NCBI RefSeq assembly: GCF_001984055.1 | Contig: NZ_LYVO01000011.1 | Span: 1 to 64,000 of the forward strand | DNA from: Variovorax sp. KK3 | Lineage (GTDB): Bacteria; Pseudomonadota; Gammaproteobacteria; Burkholderiales; Burkholderiaceae_C | Reading direction: 5' to 3' | DNA length: 64,000 nucleotides | In this document: positions 50,768 through 57,765 of the stretch, piece by piece | Numbering within the stretch: the stretch's first letter is position 1 | How the letters are laid out: every line of letters starts with the position of its first letter | Position numbers and translations under genes: made by a program | Notes under the pieces: generated by a model | Database searches by the model: none | Told to the model about the DNA's origin: nothing | Seen by the model: only the letters and a program-made list of their open reading frames with translations

Positions 50768-51688
50768 ATGACACTCCCCAACCGTGCCAAGCTCGTCGAC
50801 GTCGGTCCGCGCGACGGCCTCCAGAACGAGAAGCAGGCCGTCCCGGCCGAGGTCAAGATCGGCCTGGTCCACCGGCTGCAGGAAGCCGGCCTCAAGGAGA
50901 TCGAGGTCACCAGCTTCGTCAGCCCCAAGTGGGTGCCGCAGATGGCCGACAACGCCGAGGTGATGCACGGCATCGAGCGCCGGGCCGGCGTGCGCTACTC
51001 GGTGCTCACGCCCAACATGAAGGGCTTCGAGGCCGCCATCGCCGCGCCGCGCGAGGAGTGGCCCGACGAGATCGTGGTCTTCGGTGCCGCCAGCGAGGCC
51101 TTCAGCCAGAAGAACATCAACTGCTCGATCGCCGAGAGCATCGAGCGCTTCCGGCCGGTGGCCGAGGCGGCGCGCGAGAAGGGCATCTTCGTGCGCGGCG
51201 CGATGTCGTGCACGGTGGGTTGCCCCTACGAAGGCGAGATCGCGCCCGAGCGGGTCGGCATGCTGGCGAAGCTCATGAAGGGCATCGGCGTGCAGCACGT
51301 GGGCGTGGCCGACACCATCGGCGTCGGCACGCCGGTGAAGGTGCGGCGCGCGCTCGAGGCGACGCTGGCGCACTACGCCGTCGACGAGGTCTCGGGCCAC
51401 TACCACGACACCTACGGCCAGGCGCTGTCGAACACCTTGGCCAGCCTCGAGATGGGCATCTGGCAGTTCGACACCTCGGTCGGCGGCCTGGGCGGCTGCC
51501 CCTTCGCCAAAGGCGCGACCGGCAACGTCGCGACCGAAGACGTGGTCTACATGCTGCAGGGCATGGGCATCGAGACGGGCATCGACCTCGACCTGCTCAT
51601 CGACGCGGGCGTCTACATCAACCAGGCCTTGGGGCGCGAGCCGAACTCGCGCGTGTCCAAAGCCATCCGCACCAAGCGAGCGAATTGA
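50768..51688 (+). CDS. mvaB: Hydroxymethylglutaryl-CoA lyase
   Basis: Final step of leucine degradation, cleaving HMG-CoA to acetyl-CoA and acetoacetate (also called liuE). The 306-residue sequence has the N-terminal VDVGPRDGLQNEK metal/substrate motif, VTSFVSPKWVPQMAD, metal ligands in SGHYHDTYGQALSN and the signature GGLGGCPFAKGATGNVATED with the catalytic Cys. It closes the liu pathway genes and is followed 2 bases later by a YbaK-type gene. Confidence 0.96.
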   Translation: MTLPNRAKLVDVGPRDGLQNEKQAVPAEVKIGLVHRLQEAGLKEIEVTSFVSPKWVPQMADNAEVMHGIERRAGVRYSVLTPNMKGFEAAIAAPREEWPDEIVVFGAASEAFSQKNINCSIAESIERFRPVAEAAREKGIFVRGAMSCTVGCPYEGEIAPERVGMLAKLMKGIGVQHVGVADTIGVGTPVKVRRALEATLAHYAVDEVSGHYHDTYGQALSNTLASLEMGIWQFDTSVGGLGGCPFAKGATGNVATEDVVYMLQGMGIETGIDLDLLIDAGVYINQALGREPNSRVSKAIRTKRAN

Positions 51689-51690
51689 CC

Positions 51691-52182
51691 ATGTGCGGAG
51701 CCGAACTCAATGCACTGCCCGAAGGCGTGCAGCGCGTGGCGCGGCTGCTGCAGGACAAGGGCCATCCGCACGCGCCGCGCATGCTCGACGACGCCTGCCG
51801 CACCGCCCAGCAGGCCGCCGACGCATTGGGCATCTCGGTCGCGCAGATAGCCAAGAGCATCGTGTTCCGCCGCAAGAGCGACGAGGCGGCCGTGCTGGTC
51901 GTGACCTCGGGCGACAAGCGGGTGGACGAGAAGAAGGTCGAGGCCTTGGTCGGCGCGAAGCTGGGCCGGGCCGATGCCGAGTTCGTCAAGCGGGCCACCG
52001 GCTTCTCGATCGGCGGCGTCTCGCCCTTCGCGCATGCCAGCAAGCCGGTGATGCTGATCGACCGCGAACTGTTCCGCTTTTCGGAAGTGTGGGCCGCGGC
52101 GGGCCATCCGCATGCGGTGGTGCAGCTCACGCCGCAGGACCTCGAAGCCTTGACCGGTGCGCCGGTGGCGGACGTGGTGTGA
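51691..52182 (+). CDS. YbaK/EbsC-type aminoacyl-tRNA deacylase
   Basis: 163-residue protein of the YbaK/ProX editing superfamily, which removes wrongly charged amino acids from tRNA. Landmarks are AQIAKSIVFRRKSDEAAVLVVTSGDKRVDEKKV, the GFSIGGVSPFAHASKPVMLIDREL block with the conserved Gly-rich loop, and AGHPHAVVQLTPQDLEALTG. Its ATG is 2 bases after the mvaB stop, and its end overlaps the DUF1289 start (GTGA). It belongs to the PrdX/YbaK group; the tRNA substrate cannot be named. Confidence 0.9.
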   Translation: MCGAELNALPEGVQRVARLLQDKGHPHAPRMLDDACRTAQQAADALGISVAQIAKSIVFRRKSDEAAVLVVTSGDKRVDEKKVEALVGAKLGRADAEFVKRATGFSIGGVSPFAHASKPVMLIDRELFRFSEVWAAAGHPHAVVQLTPQDLEALTGAPVADVV

Positions 52183-52433
52183 GCGTCGACGAAGCGACGA
52201 CGCTGATCGAGCGCGCTGTCGCGGCACGCGCGACGCCGCGGGACGTGCCCTCGCCCTGCATCACGGTGTGCCGCATGGAGGCCGGCAGCGGCTTCTGCGA
52301 AGGCTGCCTGCGCACCATCGACGAGATCGCGGCCTGGCGCACGATGGACGACGCCGCGCGGCGCAGCGTCTGGCGCGCCATCGAACTGCGCGCGGCGGCG
52401 GGATTCCTGGTTTCCACGGAGCACAAGCCATGA
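52179..52433 (+). CDS. DUF1289 domain protein
   Basis: 84-residue protein of the DUF1289 family. Its cysteines, PCITVCRMEAGSGFCEGCLRTIDEIAAW, form a C-x3-C-x8-C-x2-C set likely to bind a metal. The GTG start at 52179 overlaps the YbaK-type stop (GTGA), and the end overlaps the next ATG. The function of DUF1289 proteins is unknown. Confidence 0.88.
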   Translation: MSVDEATTLIERAVAARATPRDVPSPCITVCRMEAGSGFCEGCLRTIDEIAAWRTMDDAARRSVWRAIELRAAAGFLVSTEHKP

Positions 52434-53074
52434 AGCAGATCGTCTTTCATCTGGACTTCATCTCGCCCTATGCCTACCTGGCCTTCGAGCATCTGCCGCG
52501 GGCGCTGGAAGGGCTGAGCTACGGCGTGGCCTACCGGCCGGTGCTGCTCGGTGCGCTGCTCAAGCAGCACGGCCAGCTGGGGCCGGCGGAGATTCCGGCC
52601 AAGCGGGCCTGGACCTATCGCCACGTGCTGTGGCTGGGGCAGGCCCACGACATCGCGATCGAGATGCCGGCCACGCATCCTTACAACCCCTTGCCGCACC
52701 TGCGCGTGGCGCTGGCGGCCAGCAGCGACGGCGACATCAGCCGGCACGTCGCGGAGACCGTGTTCCGGCAGGTCTGGCAGGGCGGCGCAGAGGCGGGCGA
52801 TGCGACGCGCTTGGCCGACCTGGCGAGCGGGCTGCCGTTGCGGCGCGATGCGGCGGGCGACGAGGTCAAGGCGCAGCTCAAGGCCAACACCGAAGCGGCC
52901 ATCGCGGCCGGCGTGTTCGGCGTGCCGGCCTTCGAGGTCGACGGCCGCATGTTCTGGGGCTTCGACGGGCTCGCGATGCTCGGCGCTTATCTGCGGAACG
53001 ATCGGTGGTTCGCCGAGTCGCATTGGGACGCTGCGCCCGCACGTCCATCGCTGCTGCGCAGCAGCAAAAGCTGA
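52430..53074 (+). CDS. 2-hydroxychromene-2-carboxylate isomerase-like DsbA-family protein
   Basis: 214-residue thioredoxin-fold protein of the HCCA isomerase group, related to kappa-class glutathione transferases. FHLDFISPYAYLAFEHLPRAL at the N-terminus holds the Ser that replaces the DsbA Cys, and GVFGVPAFEVDGRMFWGFDGL is the cis-Pro region. The likely chemistry is glutathione-dependent isomerisation in aromatic degradation, but many such genes occur outside those pathways. It overlaps the DUF1289 gene by 4 bases (ATGA). Confidence 0.9.
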   Translation: MKQIVFHLDFISPYAYLAFEHLPRALEGLSYGVAYRPVLLGALLKQHGQLGPAEIPAKRAWTYRHVLWLGQAHDIAIEMPATHPYNPLPHLRVALAASSDGDISRHVAETVFRQVWQGGAEAGDATRLADLASGLPLRRDAAGDEVKAQLKANTEAAIAAGVFGVPAFEVDGRMFWGFDGLAMLGAYLRNDRWFAESHWDAAPARPSLLRSSKS

Positions 53075-53115
53075 ATTTCCTACAGGCTGAAACGCCCGCC
53101 ACGGGTTTCACCTTA

Positions 53116-53132
53116 AATCGTCAGCGACGATT
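53116..53132. promoter_or_regulatory. Inverted repeat upstream of MHS transporter gene
   Basis: AATCGTC (53116-53122) and GACGATT (53126-53132) are exact arms around AGC, about 87 bases before the transporter start. It could be an operator or a weak stop for the upstream gene. Confidence 0.4.
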
Positions 53133-53218
53133 CAGTTTGGCGAAAGGCTTGGGTCAGTCGCCGCTCCAAGAATTCGACCACGCCCCACGCCGTGGGTCGA
53201 AATTTAGGAGACGACGCA

Positions 53219-54913
53219 ATGGCAGCCACACTTGATTCACGGGGACAGCCGCACGCGGCCCCCCGGCCCATGTCCGCGGAGGAGAAGAAGGTCATCTTCG
53301 CGTCCTCGCTCGGCACCGTGTTCGAGTGGTACGACTTCTATCTGTACGGCTCGCTCGCGGCCATCATCGCCAGGCAGTTCTTCAGCGGCCTCGATGCCGG
53401 CGCGGCCTTCATCTTCGCGCTGCTGGCCTTCGCCGCCGGCTTCCTGGTGCGGCCGTTCGGCGCCATCGTGTTCGGCCGGCTCGGCGACATGATCGGGCGC
53501 AAGTACACCTTCCTCGTCACCATCCTGATCATGGGCCTGTCGACCTTCATCGTCGGCCTGCTGCCCACCTACGCGACCATCGGCGTCGCGGCGCCGGTCA
53601 TCCTGATCGCGCTGCGCATGCTGCAGGGCCTGGCGCTCGGCGGCGAGTACGGCGGTGCCGCCACCTACGTGGCCGAGCACGCGCCGCACGGCAAGCGCGG
53701 TGCCTACACCTCGTGGATCCAGACCACTGCCACGCTCGGCCTGTTCCTGAGCCTGCTGGTCATCCTGGGCGTGCGCACCTGGCTCGGCGAAGAGGCCTTC
53801 GCATCCTGGGGCTGGCGCGTGCCGTTCCTGGTGTCGATCGCGCTGCTGGCCATCTCGGTGTGGATTCGGCTGTCGTTGTCCGAATCGCCGGCCTTCCAGC
53901 GCATGAAGGCCGAGGGCAAGACCTCGAAGGCGCCGCTCGCCGAATCCTTCGGCCAGTGGAAGAACCTCAAGATCGTGATCCTGGCGCTCGTCGGCCTGAC
54001 CGCCGGCCAGGCCGTGGTCTGGTACTCGGGCCAGTTCTACGCGCTCTTCTTCCTGACGCAACAGCTCAAGGTGGACGCCACCAGCGCCAACCTGATGATC
54101 GCGGCGGCGCTGCTGATCGGCACGCCTTTCTTCGTGGTCTTCGGCACGTTGTCGGACAAGATCGGCCGCAAGCCCATCATCATGGCCGGCTGCCTGCTGG
54201 CGGTGGTGACCTACTTCCCGGTCTTCAAGATGCTGACCACCTATGCCAACCCCGACCTGGCCAAAGCCCAGGCGACGGCCGGCGTGACGGTGACGGCCGA
54301 TCCGAAGTCCTGCTCGTTCCAGGGCAACCCGGTGGCGCGCGAGATCGACTTCAAGAGCTCCTGCGACATCGCCAAGCGCTACCTGGTGCAGAACTCGGTG
54401 AGCTACGACAACATCGAAGGCGCCCCGGGCTCGAAGGCCGTGGTCAAGATCGGTGACAAGACGGTCGAGGCGCCGATCGGCACCGTGGTGAACAGCAAGT
54501 TCGACGAAGCCTCCACCAAGGAAATCGCCGCCTTCAAGAAGGGCGTGTCGGACGACCTCAAGGCCGCCGGCTATCCGGCCAAGGCCGACCCTGCCAAGAT
54601 GAACAAGGCGATGGTGGTGGTGCTGCTGACCTACCTGGTGCTGCTGGTCACCATGGTCTACGGGCCTATCGCCGCCATGCTGGTCGAACTGTTCCCGACC
54701 CGCATCCGCTACACATCGATGAGCCTGCCGTACCACATCGGCAACGGCTGGTTCGGCGGCCTGCTGCCGACCACGGCCTTCGCGATCGTGGCCTCGACCG
54801 GCAACATGTACAACGGCCTCTGGTACCCGATCATCATCGCGGGCATGACGCTGGTCATCGGCACGCTCTTCGTGCGCGAGACCAAGGACGTCGACATCTA
54901 CGCCAAGGACTGA
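53219..54913 (+). CDS. MFS transporter, metabolite:H+ symporter (MHS) type, with large loop
   Basis: 564-residue major facilitator of the MHS family, proton-coupled uptake of organic acids or osmolytes. The family start FASSLGTVFEWYDFYLYGSLA and the MFS motif GRLGDMIGRKYTFL are clear, and a second copy reads GTLSDKIGRKPIIMAG. Between about residues 345 and 465 lies a soluble insertion of about 110 residues (FKMLTTYANPDLAKAQAT to ADPAKMNKAM) that lengthens the usual 430-450-residue fold. The substrate is unknown. ATG 53219 has TAGGAG upstream. Confidence 0.92.
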   Translation: MAATLDSRGQPHAAPRPMSAEEKKVIFASSLGTVFEWYDFYLYGSLAAIIARQFFSGLDAGAAFIFALLAFAAGFLVRPFGAIVFGRLGDMIGRKYTFLVTILIMGLSTFIVGLLPTYATIGVAAPVILIALRMLQGLALGGEYGGAATYVAEHAPHGKRGAYTSWIQTTATLGLFLSLLVILGVRTWLGEEAFASWGWRVPFLVSIALLAISVWIRLSLSESPAFQRMKAEGKTSKAPLAESFGQWKNLKIVILALVGLTAGQAVVWYSGQFYALFFLTQQLKVDATSANLMIAAALLIGTPFFVVFGTLSDKIGRKPIIMAGCLLAVVTYFPVFKMLTTYANPDLAKAQATAGVTVTADPKSCSFQGNPVAREIDFKSSCDIAKRYLVQNSVSYDNIEGAPGSKAVVKIGDKTVEAPIGTVVNSKFDEASTKEIAAFKKGVSDDLKAAGYPAKADPAKMNKAMVVVLLTYLVLLVTMVYGPIAAMLVELFPTRIRYTSMSLPYHIGNGWFGGLLPTTAFAIVASTGNMYNGLWYPIIIAGMTLVIGTLFVRETKDVDIYAKD

Positions 54914-54963
54914 AGCTTCGGCTTTTCCGTCATCACCGGAGGGCGGTGCGCGCGCCGCCTTCC

Positions 54964-55023
54964 GTGTTCAACAAAGGGGCTTCGTGCCATGCTGCTGTGG
55001 CACGAGGCCTTTTTCTTGAACAC
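54964..55023. terminator. Long inverted repeat / terminator between MFS gene and small membrane protein
   Basis: GTGTTCAA (54964-54971) matches TTGAACAC (55016-55023), and inside it GCTTCGTGCCA (about 54979-54989) pairs with TGGCACGAGGC (about 54998-55008), ending in TTTTT. Together they form a nearly continuous 60-base hairpin with a few wobble pairs. The inner stem and T-run form a rho-independent terminator for the transporter gene; the outer arms are unusual. Confidence 0.7.
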
Positions 55024-55041
55024 CTTCAGGAGACTTTGACC

Positions 55042-55191
55042 ATGTGGAAGATTGCCGTTGCGTTCGTGGCCTTTGCCGCCATTGCCTTGTTCGTGATCAT
55101 GAAGGCCGGCGACAAGGTCGACATGTCGGGCGAGAAGCACGGGGGCGACATCACGCACGAGCCCGCGCCCGCGCCCGCCGAGAAGAAATAG
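55042..55191 (+). CDS. Small single-span membrane protein, 49 residues
   Basis: The product has one N-terminal hydrophobic helix (MWKIAVAFVAFAAIALFVIM) followed by a charged tail ending in EPAPAPAEKK. An AGGAG lies upstream of ATG 55042, and codon use is like the neighbours. The charged, His-containing tail (EKHGGDITHEP) would lie on one side of the membrane. I know no function. It lies beyond the terminator and is convergent with the first solute-binding protein gene. Confidence 0.65.
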   Translation: MWKIAVAFVAFAAIALFVIMKAGDKVDMSGEKHGGDITHEPAPAPAEKK

Positions 55192-55209
55192 CGCCGAGCC
55201 GAGCCCGCC

Positions 55210-56352
55210 TCAGCGCCGGAACTGCCCGCCGCTGATGATCGAGAGCTCGGCGAATTCGATGCCCGCGTGGGCCTGCGGCGCATAGCTGACCAGCAGGCCG
55301 CCTCCCAGGTCGTAGGGCTGCATGCTGCGCAGCGCGGCCACGACCTTGGCGCGCGTCGGCCGCGGCCCCGCACGGCGCAGCGCCTCGACCAGCACCTTGG
55401 CCGAGGCGAAGCCTTCGAGCGCGGCCGGCGAGAGTTCGTACTGCCCCTTGGTGCGCGCCAGGTCCAGTGCTTCCTTCACCATCGGCTGGGCGATCGAGCG
55501 TTCGTTGGGGAAGACCTGCGTGACGATCACGCCGCGGCTCGCATCGCCGAGCTGCTTGATGAAGCCCGCGGAGGCGTTGTTGGAAAGCGTGACCACCTGG
55601 GCGGTCGAGCCCGCCGCGCGCAGCGCCCGGATGCCGCTGGCCACGCCCGCGCTGGAGCCGATCCACAACACGGCTTCGGCCTGGGATGCCGTGATCTTCG
55701 GAACGATGGCGGCGTGGTCCGGCTCGTCGCGATGCGCCGGCAGTACCAGCACCGGCGCGGTCATGGCTTTCCTGAAGCCGGTCATGGCGCCGTCCAGCGC
55801 GTCCTGGCCGAATGCGTCGGCGACGTGCACGACGGCGATCCGGATCACGCCGACGCTCAGCAGGTGCGCCACCGCCTTTTCGGCTTCTAGCTGGTAGCTG
55901 GAGCGGACCTGGAAGACATGGCGCTGCGCCGGTTGTTGCAGCAGCTGCGCGCCCGCGGAGGGCCCGATCAACGCCACGCCGTGCTTGTCGAGCCAGGGGA
56001 TGATGGCCTGCGTCTGCGGCGTTCCGTAGTTCTGGAACAGGGCCACCACGTTCGTCTGCTCGATCAGCTCGCGTGCGTTCTCGCCTGCACGCTGCGCGTC
56101 GAAGCCATCGTCCAAGCGAACCAGCTTGATCTGCTCGCCATGGATGCCGCCCGTGGCGTTGACCGCGTCGAACAGGAGCTGTGCACCGGCGATGGTCTCG
56201 TTCACGCTGGCTGCGGCCGGCCCGGTCACGCCCGTGGTCTGCCCCACCAGGATCTGGCCCCACGCGGCGGTGCACGCCAGTGCCAGCAGGCCCGTCGCGC
56301 ACAACGTGCGGATGAAGGCAGAACGAAGAATCGAAATGAAGATGGCGGCCAT
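55210..56352 (-). CDS. ABC transporter solute-binding protein (branched-chain amino-acid type), copy 1
   Basis: 380-residue periplasmic binding protein of the Leu/Ile/Val class with a Sec signal (IRTLCATGLLALACTAAWGQ). The mature start ILVGQTTGVTGPAAASVNETIAGAQLLFDAVN is typical. No permease or ATPase gene is nearby. It is about three quarters identical by eye to the next gene upstream, and the stretch TLSNNASAGFIKQLGDASRG is almost the same in both. Its natural ligand is unknown. It ends convergent with the small membrane protein gene. Confidence 0.88.
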   Translation of the reverse strand: MAAIFISILRSAFIRTLCATGLLALACTAAWGQILVGQTTGVTGPAAASVNETIAGAQLLFDAVNATGGIHGEQIKLVRLDDGFDAQRAGENARELIEQTNVVALFQNYGTPQTQAIIPWLDKHGVALIGPSAGAQLLQQPAQRHVFQVRSSYQLEAEKAVAHLLSVGVIRIAVVHVADAFGQDALDGAMTGFRKAMTAPVLVLPAHRDEPDHAAIVPKITASQAEAVLWIGSSAGVASGIRALRAAGSTAQVVTLSNNASAGFIKQLGDASRGVIVTQVFPNERSIAQPMVKEALDLARTKGQYELSPAALEGFASAKVLVEALRRAGPRPTRAKVVAALRSMQPYDLGGGLLVSYAPQAHAGIEFAELSIISGGQFRR

Positions 56353-56480
56353 GGTGCGAGCACTCCTCGATGTCGGATCGAGGCACTCTAGAAAGCCGTC
56401 GCATCAGTCTCCGAGGATCGGCACCTTTGGTCAGATTTGCGGCGGAACTACGCCACGAAATCGCGCTGCCACCGCGTTGT

Positions 56481-57593
56481 TCAGCGTTTGAACTTGCCGT
56501 CGCTGATGATCGACAGGTCGGCGAAATCGATGCCCGAGTGGTCCGTCGGTGAATAGCTGACCTCGAGCCCGCCGCCCAGGTCGAAGTTACGCAGCCCTTC
56601 GAGCGCGACGAGCACCTTGGCACGCGTGGGCTTGGGCCCCGCCCGTCGCAGCGCCTCGATCAGCACCTTGGCCGAGGCGAAGCCTTCGAGTGCGGCGGGC
56701 GACAGCTCGGTCAGGCCCTTGGCGCGCGCCAGTCCCAGTGCCTCCTTGACCATCGGCTGGCCGATCGAGCGCTCGTTGGGAAACACCTGCGTCACGATCA
56801 CGCCGCGGCTGGCGTCGCCGAGTTGCTTGATGAAGCCGGAGGACGCGTTGTTCGACAGCGTGACCACCTGGGCGGTGGAGCCCGCGGCGCGCAGCGCCTT
56901 CACGCCGTCGACCACGGCGCTGCCCGAGCCGATCCAGACCACCGCCTGCGCCTCGGCCGCCGCGATCTTCGGCACGATGGCCGCGTGGTCGGGCTTGTCG
57001 CGATCGGCCGGCAGCACCACGGCGGGCTTGGCCTTGCCTTTGTCGAAGCCCGTCATCGCGCCTTCCAGGGCATCCTGGCCGAAGGAATCGATGACGTGAA
57101 CCACCGCGATGCGCGTGACGCCGATGGTCAGCAGGTGCGTCACTGCCTTCTCGGCCTCGCGCTGGTACGACGCGCGGACGTTGAAGACGTGCCGCTGCAC
57201 CGGCCTGTGCAGCACCATCGCGCCGGTAGAGGGGCCGATCAGGGCCACGCCGTTCTTGTCGAGCCACGGAATGATGGCTTGCGAATGCGGCGTACCCCGG
57301 CTCATGAAGAGCGCAACCACCTTCTTTTCTTCGATCAGCACGCGCGCGTTCTCGCCGGCGCGCTTGACGTCGAAGCCGTCGTCCATGCGCAGCACGTCGA
57401 TCTTCTCGCCATTGACGCCGCCCTGGGCATTGACTGCATCGATCGCCAGCTGGGCGCCGGTGATCGTTTCGTTGACGCTGGTGGCGGCCGAGCCCGTGAT
57501 GCCGGCGGTCTGGCCGATCAGTATCTGGGCAATGGCGCTGGTGCCGGCGAGCGCCAGCAGGCCGGCAGTGCAGAGCATGCGCAACTTGTTCAT
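56481..57593 (-). CDS. ABC transporter solute-binding protein, copy 2 (tandem paralogue)
   Basis: 370-residue paralogue of copy 1, with signal MNKLRMLCTAGLLALAGTSAIAQ and mature start ILIGQTAGITGSAATSVNETITGAQLAIDAVN. The start is taken at ATG 57593; an upstream in-frame ATG would add a low-quality extension. The two genes are head-to-tail with 128 bases between. The central region is nearly identical in the pair, so they probably arose by local duplication, possibly kept alike by gene conversion. It is divergent from uvrA. Confidence 0.87.
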   Translation of the reverse strand: MNKLRMLCTAGLLALAGTSAIAQILIGQTAGITGSAATSVNETITGAQLAIDAVNAQGGVNGEKIDVLRMDDGFDVKRAGENARVLIEEKKVVALFMSRGTPHSQAIIPWLDKNGVALIGPSTGAMVLHRPVQRHVFNVRASYQREAEKAVTHLLTIGVTRIAVVHVIDSFGQDALEGAMTGFDKGKAKPAVVLPADRDKPDHAAIVPKIAAAEAQAVVWIGSGSAVVDGVKALRAAGSTAQVVTLSNNASSGFIKQLGDASRGVIVTQVFPNERSIGQPMVKEALGLARAKGLTELSPAALEGFASAKVLIEALRRAGPKPTRAKVLVALEGLRNFDLGGGLEVSYSPTDHSGIDFADLSIISDGKFKR

Positions 57594-57671
57594 GGAGGGG
57601 GAGGTCGGTGGGAATGAAAAAAAATTGAATAAGAAAGCGTTGGTTGGTGACGGGGCGCCGGCATGACTCCC

Positions 57672-57684
57672 CAGGGTAAACCCT
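57672..57684. promoter_or_regulatory. AGGGTAAACCCTT dyad
   Basis: AGGG and CCCT flank TAAA at 57672-57683, the same layout as the TAAGGGGAAACCCTTA dyad at 4831. It lies about 79 bases upstream of solute-binding protein copy 2 and about 80 bases upstream of uvrA. A shared regulator is possible. Confidence 0.4.
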
Positions 57685-57709
57685 TGCTCCAGGATGGGCC
57701 ATGTGACCC

Positions 57710-57740
57710 TTTGCACGAAGGTTGTCGGCGGTTCCTAGAA
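57710..57740 (+). promoter_or_regulatory. Promoter of uvrA
   Basis: TTGCAC (57710-57715) and TAGAAT (57735-57740) are separated by 19 bases and lie 26 bases before the uvrA ATG. The -10 matches the one found before the TPP riboswitch. Confidence 0.5.
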
Positions 57741-57765
57741 TGTCTGCCCCATTCCCAAGGCATTC

